Shown in pieces: positions 13,901 to 24,592 of a stretch of DNA of 64,000 nt. The stretch spans positions 407,562-471,561 of the forward strand of contig JAJAGP010000338.1 of the NCBI GenBank assembly GCA_025084515.1. The letters run 5' to 3'. The notes under the pieces are model-generated. The model was given only the letters and a program-made list of their open reading frames with translations. It was not told the origin of the DNA and made no database searches. The position numbers were made by a program, and so were the translations under genes. Positions within the stretch are counted from its first letter, which is position 1, and each line of letters begins with the position of its first letter. Source of the stretch: Ancistrus triradiatus. Lineage: Eukaryota; Chordata; Actinopteri; Siluriformes; Loricariidae.

Positions 13901-16900
13901 TGAACATTAACATTAGCCAATGTTTAGAGAGGCCTTCAGTTGCTTAGAAGTTACCCTGGGGTCCTTTGTGACCTCGCCAACTATTACACTCCTTGCTCTT
14001 GGAGTGATCTTTGTTGGTCGACCACTACTGGGGAGGGTAACAATGGTCCTGAATTTCCTCCATTTGTACACAATCTGTCTGACTGTGGATTGGTGGAGTC
14101 CAGACTCTTTAGAGAGGGTTTTGTAACCCTTTTACAGCCTCATGAGCATCAACAACTCTTTCTCTAAGCTCCTCAGAAAATCTCCTTGTTCGTACCATGA
14201 TACACTTCCACAAACATGTTGTGAAGAGCAGACTTTGATAGATCCCTGTTCTTTAAAATAAAACAAGGTGCCCACTCACACCTGATTGTCATCCCATTGA
14301 TTGAAATTTGAAAACACCTGACTCTAATCTCACCTTCAAATTAACTGCTAATCCTAGAGGTTCACATACTTTTGCCACTTACTAATATGTAATATTGGAT
14401 CATTTTCCTCAATAAATAAATGACCAAGTATAATATTTTTGTCTTATTTGTTTAACTGGGTTCTCTTTATCTACTTTTAGGACTTGTGTGAAAATCTGAT
14501 GATGTTTAAAGCACTTACATTAACCTACATTTAGCCAAAAATCATCAACGCAAAGCTTACTTTATAGTAAAGTGTTGAAAAATCTCATGTGATTTAGTAA
14601 GTAATGGATTGGAAGTAAAAAGAAAAAAAAAAAGAAAAAAAAAAACACTTACTCTATTGGTGAACTCAGGGCACTAGCTAACTGCAGCCCGTCTTTAATT
14701 TCGGTTTCCTCTTACAGCTAACCTTTTTAGGACCCATGGGAACTTATTTGCACTAAGAATACAGTCCTGTAGATGTAACAATAAAGAAAAACACGACAAA
14801 CACAGCGGAGACTCCTACAAGTTTAAGCAACTGTGCCGAGGATGTGTGTATGTGTGTTTATACTCCTAAAAACTGCATGCTAACTTGTCTTAATGATAGT
14901 TTGAAAACTTTTTAGAGGGGTGCAACAAACTGGAGCTTAGCAACACGTGAGACTCTGATCAGTAGTTTTATGACACACATGATACACACTGTAAGGTCAC
15001 AAGCTGTGGGGCCCAAAGTCCAAGAAACTGACACCTAATTCAAGCGTTTTCTCCGAGTCATCAATCTGGTAAGACTATACCACAAAACACTCGCACACAG
15101 CCTCCCATTCAGCCAACTCTAGAATTATCGGCACCCTTAGTAAAGATGGTTTGAAAAGATTTTAAAAAATGTGGCTGTTAATTAGCGCAGGGGTGCTGCT
15201 AGAAGCAGCAGTGTCTGAGGTCCTAGTTCAGATCCTGGGTTGGACTTAGGATGTTTAGGTCAGACGGTGCACTTACAGAACCCTGCGTTGAGCTGGTGCC
15301 TTGTTCAGGACGTACCTCTGTCTATGTCCAGTGAACATTAGAACTCTAAACTATTTGGAAACCATTCCAGAAGAAACGAGCTTATTTGCATCAAACATTC
15401 AAGGTGGGTAAAAAGATGAATGCTGGCTGTAAGTACTTACACAGACGGGGGCACTGATACTGAGTAAATACAGTTTCAGTAGACATGGCAGGTTTTCTTA
15501 CCAGCTGGTGCAAACTGTTTCATTAAAATCCTTTGCCAGTCTCCAAAGAAAAAGATTTACTGTTCATACACATGATCACAAGCAGCTAAATATAATAACC
15601 TGACCGAAAACAGCTTAAAGCCTGTAAAGCTTGAGGACACACGGACGACCTTTACACACAAAAGGGTGTGTTTACAGTAACCACAGCAAGGAAATGCCCG
15701 GCATTAGGGCTAGATATCAGGGCTGAACTGTCACACTGTGATATTACAGGGTTTTGGGATCTGCATCATTTGATGGAATGACAGTGATAGTAATTGTGTA
15801 TTTAGATAAGACAGCAAAGATAAGGTCCTTGTTCAGGACTAAACGAAGACGAGCACTGAGACACTTCTACAAGGACGAATGTTAAAGATTTTTCCTAAAT
15901 TGACCATTTAGTATTTTACTAAAGTGGCGGAAAATAATGCGTTAGTCATGTACAAGGAAAACTTGTTTCGCAGGAGATGTTTGTACAGATCAAGGACACT
16001 GTGAGACGCTGGAGAGGTTATACTTAGATAAAGTTCATAAAGATTCTTACAACAAAGTCTTGGTTTTAATTGTACAGCCAGTATCCCGGAAACCGAGTCT
16101 TGACCTAAACTGAAATACCCAGTGATTCACCACTGAAAGGCTTTTAGTCTATGATATAGACTAGTCTATGGATAGGAAACAGGTTTGTAATGTTCTTAAC
16201 TATCACAGCTCTGCAGTGTGACTACTTCCTGTGCATCACAGTGCTGTCAAAGCTGATGCAATTCATTGTTCTGCTGAACAAGTTATTTGCCAATGCTAAA
16301 GTGTAAAACAGCATTTAATTCACTTGCTTTAGTGGTATTTCATTTAGAGATATCTAAGTGGTTTCCAATAGCTCTAAACAGCCTGACTATTTATTTCACC
16401 TAAAATTAAACAACAACAGTTATAACATCATTGTACACTTATTACCAGTAATTAGCCTTGCCATTTATGTCCCTCTGACAGCACACAACATTTTCAGTGG
16501 CCTTGGCAAGAACTCGACTTTGACATACCTGCCCTTAAGGCTCATTTTCATCTATTGGCCCTGGCTACAGTGGGGCAAAAAAGTATTTAGTCAGCCACTG
16601 ATTGTGCAAGTTCTCCTACTTCGAAAGATGAAAGAGGTCTGTAATTTGCCATAGGTACACTTCAACTATGAGAGACAAAATGAGAAAAAAAATCCAGGAA
16701 ATCACATTGTAGGATTTTTTAAGAATTTAATTGTAAATTATGGTGGAAAAATAACAAAAGTTCAACTCAGTACTTTGTAACATAACCTTTGTTGGCAATG
16801 ACAGAGGTCAAACGTTTCCTGTAAAGCCTTCACCAGGTTGGCAACACACTGTAGCTGGTATTTTGGCCCATTCCTCCATGCAGATCTCCTCTAGAGCAGG

Positions 16901-19900
16901 GATGTTTGGGGGGCAACACAGACTTTCAACTCCCTCCACACATTTTCTATGCGGTTGAGGTCTGGAGACTGGCTAGGTCACTCCAGGACCTTGAAATGCT
17001 TTTTACGGAGCCGCTCCTTCGTTGCCCGAGTGGTGTGTGTTTGGGATCATTGTCATGCTGGAAGACCCAGCCACGTTCCATCTTCAATGCTCTCACTGAT
17101 GGAAGGAGGTTTTGGCTTAAAATCTCACGATACATGGCCCCGTTCATTCTTCCATTACCACGGATCAGTCGTCCTGTCCCCTGACATGCAGAAAAAAAAC
17201 AGCCCCAAAAGCATGAGGTTTCCACCCCCATGCTTCACAGTAGGTATGGTGTTCTTGGGATGCGACCAGCATCCTTTTTCCTCCAGTTGAGTTTTACCAA
17301 AAAGTTCTATTTTGGTTTCATCTGACCACATGATATTCTCCCAATCCTCTTCTGGATCATCCATAAGCTCTCTGGCAAACTTCAGACGGGCCCTGGACAT
17401 GTACTGGCTTAAGCAGGGGGACACGCCTGGCACTGCAGGATCTGAGTCCCTCTTGGCGTAGTGTGTTACTGATGGTAGCCTTTGTTACTTTGGTCCCAGC
17501 TCTCTGCAGGTCATTCATCAGGTCCCTCCGTGTAGTTCTGGGATTTTTTCTCACTGTTCTCATGATCATTTTGACCCCACGGGATGAGATCTTGCGTGGG
17601 GCCCCAGACCAAGGGAGATTATCAGTGGACTTTTATGTCTTGTATGTCTTACAATTGCTCCCACAGTTGATTTATTCACACCAACCTGCTTACCTATTGT
17701 AGATTCACTCTTCCCAGCCTGGTGCAGGTCTACAATTTTCTTCCTGGTGTCCTTCAACAGCTCTTTGGTCTTGGCCATGGTTGAGTTTGGAGTCTGACTG
17801 TTTGAGGCTGTGGACAGGTGTCTTTTATACAGATAACAAGGTCAAACAGGAGCCATTAATACAGGTAACGAGTGGAGGACAGAAGAGCTTCTTAAGAAAA
17901 AAGTTACAGGCCAGAAACCTTGCTTGTTTGTGGGTGAAAAAAATACTTATTTTCCACCATGATTTACAATTAAATTCTTTAAAAATCCTACAATGTGAAT
18001 TTCTGGATTTTTCTCATTTTGTCTTTCATAGTTGAAGTGTAGCTATGATGAAAATTACAGACCTCTCTCATCTTTCTAAGTAGGAGAACTTGCACAATCA
18101 GTGGCTGACTAAATACTTTTTGAGCCACTGTAGCTAAGGATTGTCTACTTTGTGGTCTAACTTAATAATATTTTGGCAGAAGGAAACACTAGCGTCATAA
18201 AGTTAGGAAGACCTTATGAAGGTTACACACAAACACACACAGCTCCACTGGAAAAGCTGAGCTGGAAAAGCTGACAGGAAGATGAGACTTCCTGAAGTGT
18301 GCATGCATGAGAGAGAGGGAGTGAGAGAGAAATCTGTTGAACACTGGCTCAGCACAAATCACCTATGTAACATGACCCGGTACAAAAGGCGTGTACGCTG
18401 GCTCTGAGAACAGGACATATAACAGTATCGCCTAAAACACCAGTGTGAAAGAAGCGGCAAGGTACAGAACTTTAACGAAGGGGACTTCACTTGAGCTTCC
18501 TGGTAATACACAGAACAAGTACATAAACACACACGGCACAAGTTCAGCTGCCGAGTGTCCCACAGTTTCCTTCCAGGTCCTGCCAGATCGCTGCTGTGTA
18601 TAATCTTGTAGACACAAGAGTAGAATAATGCCGCCCCACCAGCTAGTTAAACATTACACCCAGGCAGCTCTAAAAACTGAGGCACGCTTCAAGCATCCAA
18701 GCTTCGACTAATGGAACATCCCAAACACATTTGTATACACACACACACACCTCATACGCCTATAAACCGAGCAAGCAGCAGTACGACTGAGAAAGAGTGA
18801 TCATATGTATCTGCATGTCAAACCATCCCGACCCTTTTCTCAGGCCTACGCAAATAAGACACCGTCATAAACGCTCGCGCACCCAAGCAAACTTACGCAC
18901 GAACGCACACTGTCCCGTCCCTGACGTGTTTTACAGGTGGATTTTCTTCCAACTGAATCCAGGTCACGCAGGTAACGAGGAAAATGTTTGACTCACAAGA
19001 CTCGTCGCTATAACAACAAATCCTGCTTCAACCAGGGAGTATTTCTTGAGGTTTCTCTCAATTCATTCCTTGTTCCCTATATAGTGGGACTGTGGTAGCC
19101 TAGCAGGTAAGGTACTGGACTCTGGCCCAGAAGGTCCAGGGTTCAAATCCCACCTCTGCCAAGCTGCCACTGTTGGGTCCTTGAGTAAGACCCTTAACCC
19201 ACAATTGCTTGGATTGTAAGACTGTATAAATTGTAAGTCGCTCTGGATAAGGGCGTCTGCTAAATGCTGTAAATGTAATGTAAATATAGTGCACTAAATA
19301 GTAAAAATATTATATCGCAATATGTAAACTTCACGACACACGATATGTGCGTCAGACACACCTCAACAAAGTCACACAGGCAACAAAGAAAATATTTGAC
19401 GGACAGAATCATTGCTACAGTAACAAATCCTGCTTCAACCACTCGGTATTTCCGTCTCTCTCTCTCTAGCCTTTTGTCTTTTGGAGTTTCTATCAGGGTT
19501 TCGAACCAACCAGCTCTCTCCCATTATATCCTGCTATCTGTTTCTCCATCGCTCTATTTATTTTCCACTCCACGTCCCTGCCTTCTATCTACCAACACAG
19601 GCAGTCAAAGTTAATTGCGTAAACACCTTATGTCACGATGACTAATGCATTAAAATGTATGCAAACACAAAGCAGAGAACTGCAGTGGTTCCTGGTTTGC
19701 TGGCCTTCCTCTGGCCTTCATGATCTACTTCCATAAACATTTATGACTATCTAAGAGAGTAGGTTCCTAATCTTTTGGTTTTACAATGACCCACTTGGCT
19801 TTAGTTCTCAACCGCAGTCCACTGATCGCAAAGAATATCCTTCCTTTAAGTACATGACAATTTCCCCAACATTTGGGCTGTTTGGCATATAGTGTACCCT

Positions 19901-21501
19901 TACTATTACCCTCACTAATAACCACCTCTGTGTCAATCTATAGGTTCCAATCTCTATTTCACTCCATCAGTGATTGTGTTTCTCTATTCTGGTGGAACCA
20001 TATGACAAATACAGGTACTAGATGGCAGTTTCATGATATGCATCACTATATATGCTACCAAATCACCAACAAGACAGACGTGATGTACTGGTTAATATAT
20101 TGGACTGCTGAGCAGAAGGTCCAGCCCAGGTTCAAGCCCCAACACTGGCACACTGACCAGGAGGCCCTTGACCAAGGCCAATAAATCACAATTGATTTAG
20201 CTGCTTGTAGCTATACTGTATGTAAATACGTCTATGAATAGAAGATAGATAGATGGGAAAATACACAGAAACTGACACAAAATGAAACATGAACCTAGCA
20301 ATGGAGGGGGCGTGATGCTCTGGGTAAACCCTGGGTGTGAGCAGCCATATTAATGCTAATTTGACACCTCCCTAGTTTCAGACCAGGTGGTCTTAAAGTT
20401 CTGGCTGTGCTCATGGGACACTGCCTACAGGATCCTGGTGGCTGGACATTTTTGGCTGGTGGATTATTTCCATTCCAGCAGTGACAATGCTGTGTCTGAT
20501 CCTCTCGTACCAGTGCAACACACACCAACACCACATCAGTTTCACTGCAGTGCTGAGAATGATCCACCACCCAAATAGTACCTGGTTGTGGTCTCGTTCG
20601 GGTCCTGACCATTAGAGAACACAGTAAAGAGGACTAAAAGTATGTAGAGGAACACTAGGAGTACAGTCTATATTTACATTTACAGCATTTAGCAGACGCC
20701 CTTATCCAGAGCGACTTACAATTGGTACAGTCTTACAATCAAAGCAATTTTGGGTTAAAGGCCTTGCTCAAGGACCCAACAGTGGCAGCTTGGCAGAGGT
20801 GGGATTTGAACCCTGGACCTTCTGGTCCACAGTCCAGTACCCTACCCGCTAGGCCACCACAGTCCCACTGTATATACAGGACCTGTCTGTCTGTATTGTA
20901 TGTCTGTCTGAGATTATGTAACTTAATCACAGTGAGAATGCCCACATCCCCTTAACCCCTCCACACCAAGCTGACCACATCATCTGCTTCCTTACTCGGG
21001 CAATGATCATGACATTTAATGACAAATCCATTACCCGGGTTTATAACGGGAAATCTTTCAAAACATACTTTCCTTTATAGTTCTGTTCCCTTTTTAGACC
21101 TAGTCATGTAAAGTCACCGGTTAGTGGGTCTACCTTACACTGACAGATGTGGAAAGGTCTGGCTGAATCCCAAACGACTCCCACATCCCTACAAGCGCTC
21201 ACTACACATCATAATAACTAATAACTTATTCAACCTACATAGTGCACTACCTAATAACAATGGAGCCGTTGGTGATTCAACCGTTGACGTTATTTGAAGT
21301 GACCTGCCCTTTGACGTAACTTCTCAATGAGATTATTATATGACATAATATCAAGATGGCTTTGTCCTAACGCGAGGTTTTAAAAAACAAATTGAATGGA
21401 TCATACTGTTTTCTACTGAAGCAACGGTTTTAGGCGAATTTCTCATATTTTAATTCCAACTCGGCACTCACCGCCTTCAGTTGCTCCAGTCGGTCCTTCA
21501 T
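1831..21501 (-). CDS. stx3: Syntaxin-3 (t-SNARE), all coding exons except the membrane anchor
   Basis: Plasma-membrane Q-SNARE that pairs with SNAP-25/23 and VAMP to drive vesicle fusion. Minus-strand coding exons, 5' to 3': 21501-21472, 10941-10867, 10058-9959, 8615-8541, 8018-7948, 7845-7737, 6334-6261, 5119-4985, then alternative exon 9 at 2139-2030 or 1941-1831. All junctions are GT-AG and phases agree through exon 8. The product starts MKDRLEQLKA, carries the Habc region (AFMDDFF, VKKLYSIILSAP, NARNKLKS), the linker GRIQRQLEI and the SNARE stretch HDMFVDIAMLVENQ. These favour STX3 over STX1 or STX2. Exon 8 ends on the Gln matching the ionic-layer Q226 of STX1A. The transmembrane exon was not found in 1-1830. 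Intron 1 (10.5 kb) holds two Tc1 elements. The a/b teleost paralogue cannot be assigned from sequence alone. Confidence 0.93.
2030..2139 (-). CDS. stx3: stx3 alternative exon 9a (syntaxin-3A-like SNARE half), one base short
   Basis: It encodes the C-terminal half of the SNARE motif in the 3A style (DIIDNIEANV, VDHVEKAQIETKKAVKYQ). The acceptor reads tttcag and the donor is gtatgg. Counting from the acceptor gives 110 nt, whereas the family exon and the neighbouring exon 9b are 111 nt. As printed, joining exon 8 (phase 0) to this exon reads V-T-L-stop. One more G directly after the acceptor would restore the usual Gly-Asp start. Either a base is missing from the assembly or this exon has lost its frame. 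An 88-nt intron separates it from exon 9b. Confidence 0.85.
2197..3739 (+). mobile_element. Tc1/mariner element, family A, defective
   Basis: It lies in stx3 intron 8 between TA dinucleotides, with outer termini tacagtggtg and caccactgta. Long inverted repeats surround a degraded plus-strand transposase. Around 3123-3353 a DDE-type segment reads LQQDNDPKHTSKSTSEWL and SQSPELNPIEMLWHDL. The frame is broken in several places. The left terminal repeat lacks about 70 bp just inside the outer 10 bp compared with the right one. Confidence 0.88.
3788..4020. mobile_element. DNA-transposon end fragment (cagtactgtgcaaaagtctt type)
   Basis: It begins with tacagtactgtgcaaaagtc, a terminus I recognise from a common fish Tc1-like DNA transposon. 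No transposase and no matching opposite end were seen, so it is a solitary end. The right boundary is a guess. Confidence 0.4.
5260..5545 (+). repeat. Dispersed fish repeat (tccgggtactccgg type)
   Basis: It contains the stock fish-repeat phrases gtgtggagtttgtatg, tccgggtactccgggttcct and aaagacatgagttggg. A related reverse-orientation copy lies near 32,880-33,060. The class was not assigned. It sits in stx3 intron 7, just upstream of the repeat at 5553. Confidence 0.5.
5553..5785 (+). repeat. Dispersed retroelement 3' end, copy 1
   Basis: It runs from atctacgccacccaaggagg through ggtcctcccaaggtttctt and gagtttttccttgccactg to an A/T-rich end ctatataaataaatctgac. A second copy in the same orientation lies at 26,946-27,172. 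The ending resembles the 3' tail of L2/Rex-type LINEs or SINEs derived from them; that class is an inference. Confidence 0.6.
5975..6225 (+). repeat. Dispersed repeat, copy 1 (gtgaggacatttggtcctca type)
   Basis: It shares ordered blocks with 8225-8505: aactttccactggca, attactgcagc, tcttttggct and the terminal ggacatttggtcctc. It lies in stx3 intron 7 next to a CA microsatellite. Class unknown. Confidence 0.6.
6235..6253. repeat. CA microsatellite
   Basis: A short run of CA dinucleotides ending just before the stx3 exon 7 donor at 6260. Confidence 0.8.
7110..7500 (+). repeat. Dispersed repeat copy 1, split by a SINE
   Basis: Segments 7110-7229 and 7423-7500 match 10,183-10,377 in order: cattttgcagggtcactg, gtgactgggcaggtaa, then gcacatggtcaggaacaata and tcgtacagcc. 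The SINE at 7230-7422 sits between the two halves. The second copy lacks it and so represents the empty site. Class unknown. Confidence 0.75.
7230..7422 (+). mobile_element. tRNA-derived SINE, copy 1
   Basis: The head gggactgtagtagcctagtg resembles an A box and aggtccagggttcaaatccc a B box. It continues through tgttgggtccttgagcaagg to the tail gtcgctctggataagggcat and ctgctaaatgctgtaaatgt. At least eight other recognisable copies occur in the window on both strands. It interrupts the dispersed repeat at 7110-7500. Confidence 0.88.
7696..7718. repeat. TG microsatellite
   Basis: Uninterrupted TG run just beyond the stx3 exon 6 donor. Confidence 0.85.
7882..7925. repeat. TG microsatellite
   Basis: About 22 uninterrupted TG units between stx3 exons 5 and 6. 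On the sense (minus) strand this is a CA run directly in the short intron. Confidence 0.9.
8225..8505 (+). repeat. Dispersed repeat, copy 2 (ggacatttggtcctc type)
   Basis: Partner of 5975-6225, with the same block order (gactttccactggca, attactgcagcc, ctcttttggctg, ggggacatttggtcctcgca). It lies in stx3 intron 4. Confidence 0.6.
9396..9573 (+). mobile_element. tRNA-derived SINE, copy 2
   Basis: Same family as 7230-7422, with head actgtggtagcctagcggtt and B-box-like gggttcaaatcc. The tail lacks the usual tcgctctggataa segment but keeps ctaaatgctgtaaatgtaa. Confidence 0.85.
10183..10377 (+). repeat. Dispersed repeat copy 2 (SINE-free partner)
   Basis: Matches the two halves of 7110-7500 without the SINE. 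It lies in stx3 intron 2 next to another dispersed element starting near 10,400. Confidence 0.7.
10400..10770. repeat. Dispersed fish repeat, copy 1 (agtagatcaggaattacaga type)
   Basis: Contains cccagtagatcaggaattac, gaaatactcaaaccagccca and gattggctgattaggtaact-like blocks of a widespread fish repeat. A related but diverged piece lies at 11,770-12,270. Class not assigned. Confidence 0.5.
11770..12270. repeat. Dispersed fish repeat, diverged copy 2
   Basis: Shares the ending blocks (agtcatccaaatactcaa, tccattctgatggttcatgt, cctgaagctgc) with 10,400-10,770. The left part (ggaacctccatggatcagag) has no counterpart there. It lies in stx3 intron 1. Confidence 0.4.
12951..14508 (-). mobile_element. 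Tc1/mariner element, family B, right end truncated
   Basis: The left end is tacagtggtgcttcaaagtt with a long terminal repeat. The transposase is on the minus strand, the same sense as stx3. Fragments include LEWPSQSPDLNPMEMLWKDL and a helix-turn-helix portion (STIRRTLNNNGVHGRV). Several frameshifts break it. The right terminal repeat stops at gatgatgttt and lacks the outer roughly 60 bp seen in the copy at 22,240. Confidence 0.9.
14615..14645. repeat. A-rich simple repeat
   Basis: Runs of A broken by single G bases. Confidence 0.8.
14650..16560. other. stx3 intron 1 stretch with no recognised feature
   Basis: No exon, RNA gene or clear transposon was recognised in this 1.9 kb of stx3 intron 1. 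Part of 15,180-15,330 (cagtgtctgaggtcctagttcagatcctggg and following) resembles a degraded dispersed repeat. Confidence 0.4.
16566..18132 (-). mobile_element. Tc1/mariner element, family C, full length but broken
   Basis: Both ends are present: tacagtggggcaaaaaagta at the left and ctttttgagccactgta at the right, each bordered by TA. The transposase is on the minus strand and begins MAKTKELLKDTRKKIVDLHQ near 17,778. Later pieces include IMWSDETKIELFG and FQHDNDPKHT. It is split over at least four frames, so it is inactive. It is in stx3 intron 1. Confidence 0.92.
19085..19286 (+). mobile_element. tRNA-derived SINE, copy 3
   Basis: Near-complete copy from gggactgtggtagcctagca to gtctgctaaatgctgtaaat, including aggtccagggttcaaatccc. 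It lies in stx3 intron 1. Confidence 0.88.
20075..20215 (+). mobile_element. Diverged tRNA-SINE remnant
   Basis: Weak similarity to the SINE body: tactggttaatatattggac, agcagaaggtcca, ggttcaagcccc, cccttgaccaaggcc. The head and tail are missing or decayed. Confidence 0.45.
20290..20630. repeat. Unclassified dispersed repeat
   Basis: Contains cagtgctgagaatgatccac and acccaaatagtacctgg, phrases I recognise from a common fish repeat. Neither termini nor coding capacity were identified. Confidence 0.4.
20672..20868 (-). mobile_element. tRNA-derived SINE, copy 4 (reverse)
   Basis: Reverse-orientation copy: tttacagcatttagcagacg and cttatccagagcgacttaca at its left, gggatttgaaccctggacct as the reversed B box, and aggccaccacagtccc at its right. 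Confidence 0.88.
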
Positions 21502-21830
21502 CGTTGGATCTGCGAATATCCCGACTCGAAAGTAAAACAAATAAACTAAAACAACCGTAAGATCGGTATCCTGAACCAAGAAGGGAAGCGAAGCCGCCGA
21601 GAAACGAAGTGTCGAGGGCACAAAGTTTAGTTTTTTTCCTCTCAGACCACCTTCTTCCTCCTCCAAGTCCACTTTATCCACCAACGGTCCATAAAAATGG
21701 CTGCTCTGTTCCAAACATGTAGTGTTTTTCCTCTAAATCTGTCCGCTCAGAGGATTAAAACAACAGTTGTGGGTAAGCTTAATCTCTCCCTCCCTCAGTA
21801 TCTCTCTCTGTCGGTCTCTCTCTCTTATTG
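21472..21830 (-). promoter_or_regulatory. stx3: stx3 first coding exon and candidate promoter side
   Basis: The ATG is at 21,501 and the donor after 21,472, giving MKDRLEQLKA. Upstream on the minus strand lies a pyrimidine-rich plus-strand tract (21,776-21,828, tctctctctgtcggtctctc). No TATA box or transcription start can be fixed from sequence; this entry is positional inference. Confidence 0.4.
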
Positions 21831-22239
21831 TAAGGCGCAAAACCTTCTTGGTCAGCGCATGCGCCCTGGCACACCTATGCAAACCGTTTTGTGTTAGTGT
21901 TTGTGTAAAGCTCTCCACGCCCCATTGTAGCCTTACCTGAGTGTGTGTGTACCTTGTCTTGCTATACTTGTGAGGACCAAGTGATGGGAAAAGCTGGAAG
22001 TTTGACTAGTTAGGACTGTTCCTCACTAGTTAAAGTAGTCCTCACTACTTTCACTTTTTTTTTTTTTTACAAAAATTTCAACTTTTATTTGAATAATAAT
22101 AATGAATAAATAATGTATTACTGAACTAAAACTCTGAAATGAACTGATAACAAAATAATTTTGTCCCAATCAGGCTACATTTCCTAATGTCACTGTGAAA
22201 CGATCCTTAATTCCTGTGCCAGTGTTTCATACGTAGGGA

Positions 22240-23856
22240 TACAGTGGTGCTTGAAAGTTTGTGAACCCTTTTGAATTTTCTATATTTCTGCATAAATATG
22301 ACCTAAAACATCATCACATTTTCACACAAGTCCTAAAAGTAGATAAAGAGAACCCAGTTAAACAAATGAGACAAAAAATATTATATACTTGGTCAGTTAT
22401 TTATTGAGGAAAATGATCCAATATCACATATTAGTGAGTGGCAAAAAGTATGTGAGCCTTTGCTTTCAGTATCTGGTGTGACCCCCCTGTGCAGCAATAA
22501 CTGCAGCTAAACGTTTCCTGTAGCTGTTGATCAGTCCTGCACACACCGGCTTGGAGGAATTTTAGCCCATTCCTCCGCACAGAACAGCTTCAGCTCTGGG
22601 ATGTTGGTGGGTTTCCTCACATTAGCTGCTCGCTTCAGGTCCTTCAACAACCATTTCCATTGGATTAAGGTCAGGACTTTGACTTGGCCATTCCAAAACA
22701 TGAACTTTATTCTTCTTTAACCATTCTTTGGTAGAACGACTTGTGTGCTTAGGGTCGTTTGTCCTTGCTGCATGACCCACCTTCTCTTTGAGATTCAGTT
22801 CATGGACAGATGTCCTGACATTTTTCTTTAGAATTATCTGATATAATTCAGAATTCATGTTCCATCAATGATGGCAAGCCGTCCTGGCCCAGATGCAGCA
22901 AAACAGGGCCCAAACCATGATACTACCACCACCATGTTTCACAGATGGGATAAGGTTTCTTATGCTGGAATGCAGTGTTTTCCTTTCTCCAAAACATAAA
23001 CGCTGTTCTTTTAAATCCAAAATGTTCAATTTTTATCTCATCCATCCACCAAAACATTCTTCCAATAGCCTTCTGGCTCGTCCCACGTGATCTTTAGCAA
23101 ACTGCAGACGAGCAGCAATGTTCTTTTTGGAGAGCAGTGGCTTTCTCCTTGCAAACCCTACCATGCACACCATTGTTGTTTCAGTGTTCTTCTGGTGGTG
23201 GACTCATGAACATTAACATTAGCCAATGTGAGAGAGGGCCTTCAGTTGCTTAGAAGTTACCCTGGGGACCTTTGTGACCTGACCAACTATTACACGCCTT
23301 GCTCTTGGACTGATCTTGTTGGTCGACCACTCCTGCGGAGGGTAACAATGGTCTTGGAATTTCCTCCATTTGCACACAATCTGTCTGACTGTGGATTGGG
23401 TGGAGTCCAAACTCTTTAGAAATGGTTTTGTAACCCTTTTCCAGCTTGATGAGCATCAACAACTCTTTTTCTGAGCTCCTCAGAAATCTCCTTTGTTCGT
23501 GCCATGATGCACTTCCACAAACGTGTTGTGAAGAGCAGACTTTGATAGATCCCTGTTCTTTTAAATAAAACAGGGTGCCCATTCACACCTGATTGGCATC
23601 CCATTGGTTGAAACACCTGACTCTAATTTCACCTTCAAATTAAACTGCTAATGCTAGAGGTTCACATACTTTTGCCACTCACTAATATGTAATATTGGAT
23701 CATTTTCCTCAATAAATAAATGGCCAAGTATAATATCTTTGTCTCATTTGTTTAACTGGGTTCTCTTTATCTACTTTTAGGACTTGTGTGAAAATCTGAT
23801 GATGTTTTAAATGTAGAAATTTCTAAAGGGTTCACAAACTTTCAAGCACCACTGTA
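22240..23856 (-). mobile_element. Tc1/mariner element, family B, end-to-end copy
   Basis: Both long terminal repeats are present, from tacagtggtgcttgaaagtt to tttcaagcaccactgta, bordered by TA. The minus-strand transposase begins MARTKEISEELRKRVVDAHQ near 23,504 and later carries SRSTKEWLKKNKVHVLEWPS. Single-base shifts break the frame. It is intergenic, between stx3 and ran. Confidence 0.92.
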
Positions 23857-23939
23857 CATGTAACTTTAGGGGTACTTGGAGGAACTACAATGGGGTCTTA
23901 TAGGAAAGCCCAAAATAGACTCATAAGTAAATGAAACAT

Positions 23940-24110
23940 TATTAAAGCATCCTCCTGTTGTATCCCCACTTATCCTGATCAGGGTCACTGGGGGAGGTCT
24001 GGACCCTAACCCAGATTTCACTGGGCACAGGCAGAGGTACACCCTGGACAGGGTGACAGTTCACCTCAGTAAGTGCTGCCAGCCACATCCTGGATTTGAA
24101 AAACTACAAC
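23940..24110. repeat. Dispersed repeat fragment (tatcctgatcagggtcactg type)
   Basis: Contains acttatcctgatcagggtca and acaccctggacagggtgaca, phrases common in teleost repeats. Related pieces occur near 32,900, 34,680 and 35,270. Confidence 0.4.
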
Positions 24111-24592
24111 TGAAAACTACAATTGAAACAAACATGAATAAAACTAAAGTATTTAAACTAAAATATTACAACTTAATTCAATTTAGAATCTAAAGTAATG
24201 TACAAAACGAAATCAAATCTCTAATTTACTAAATGAATTGGGGACACAGTTAGGTGACTCCATTCTCTTTTTGACTTGCACTCACTGTGAATGAATGTGG
24301 CCCAACTCAGTTTGCTCTAATTCTCAGATCAATGTGTATAACCTGTTAGATAACCCATCAACCACGAGAGCTGCTATTCATTAACACGGGTCACGCTGCT
24401 GCACCTGCGCTCTGACTGATATAGAGAGCTAAGCTATATTGTCTGACCATGAAACAATGCTCCTACAACAAAAATGTACTGTCCTTTATGTCACACTGTA
24501 AGCTAGTACAAAAACTAATCCAAAATCATAGATCTGCCCTGTTTACACAATAAACTTCCTGTAATGTGGGAAGTATCCCTGCGGGGTATTTC

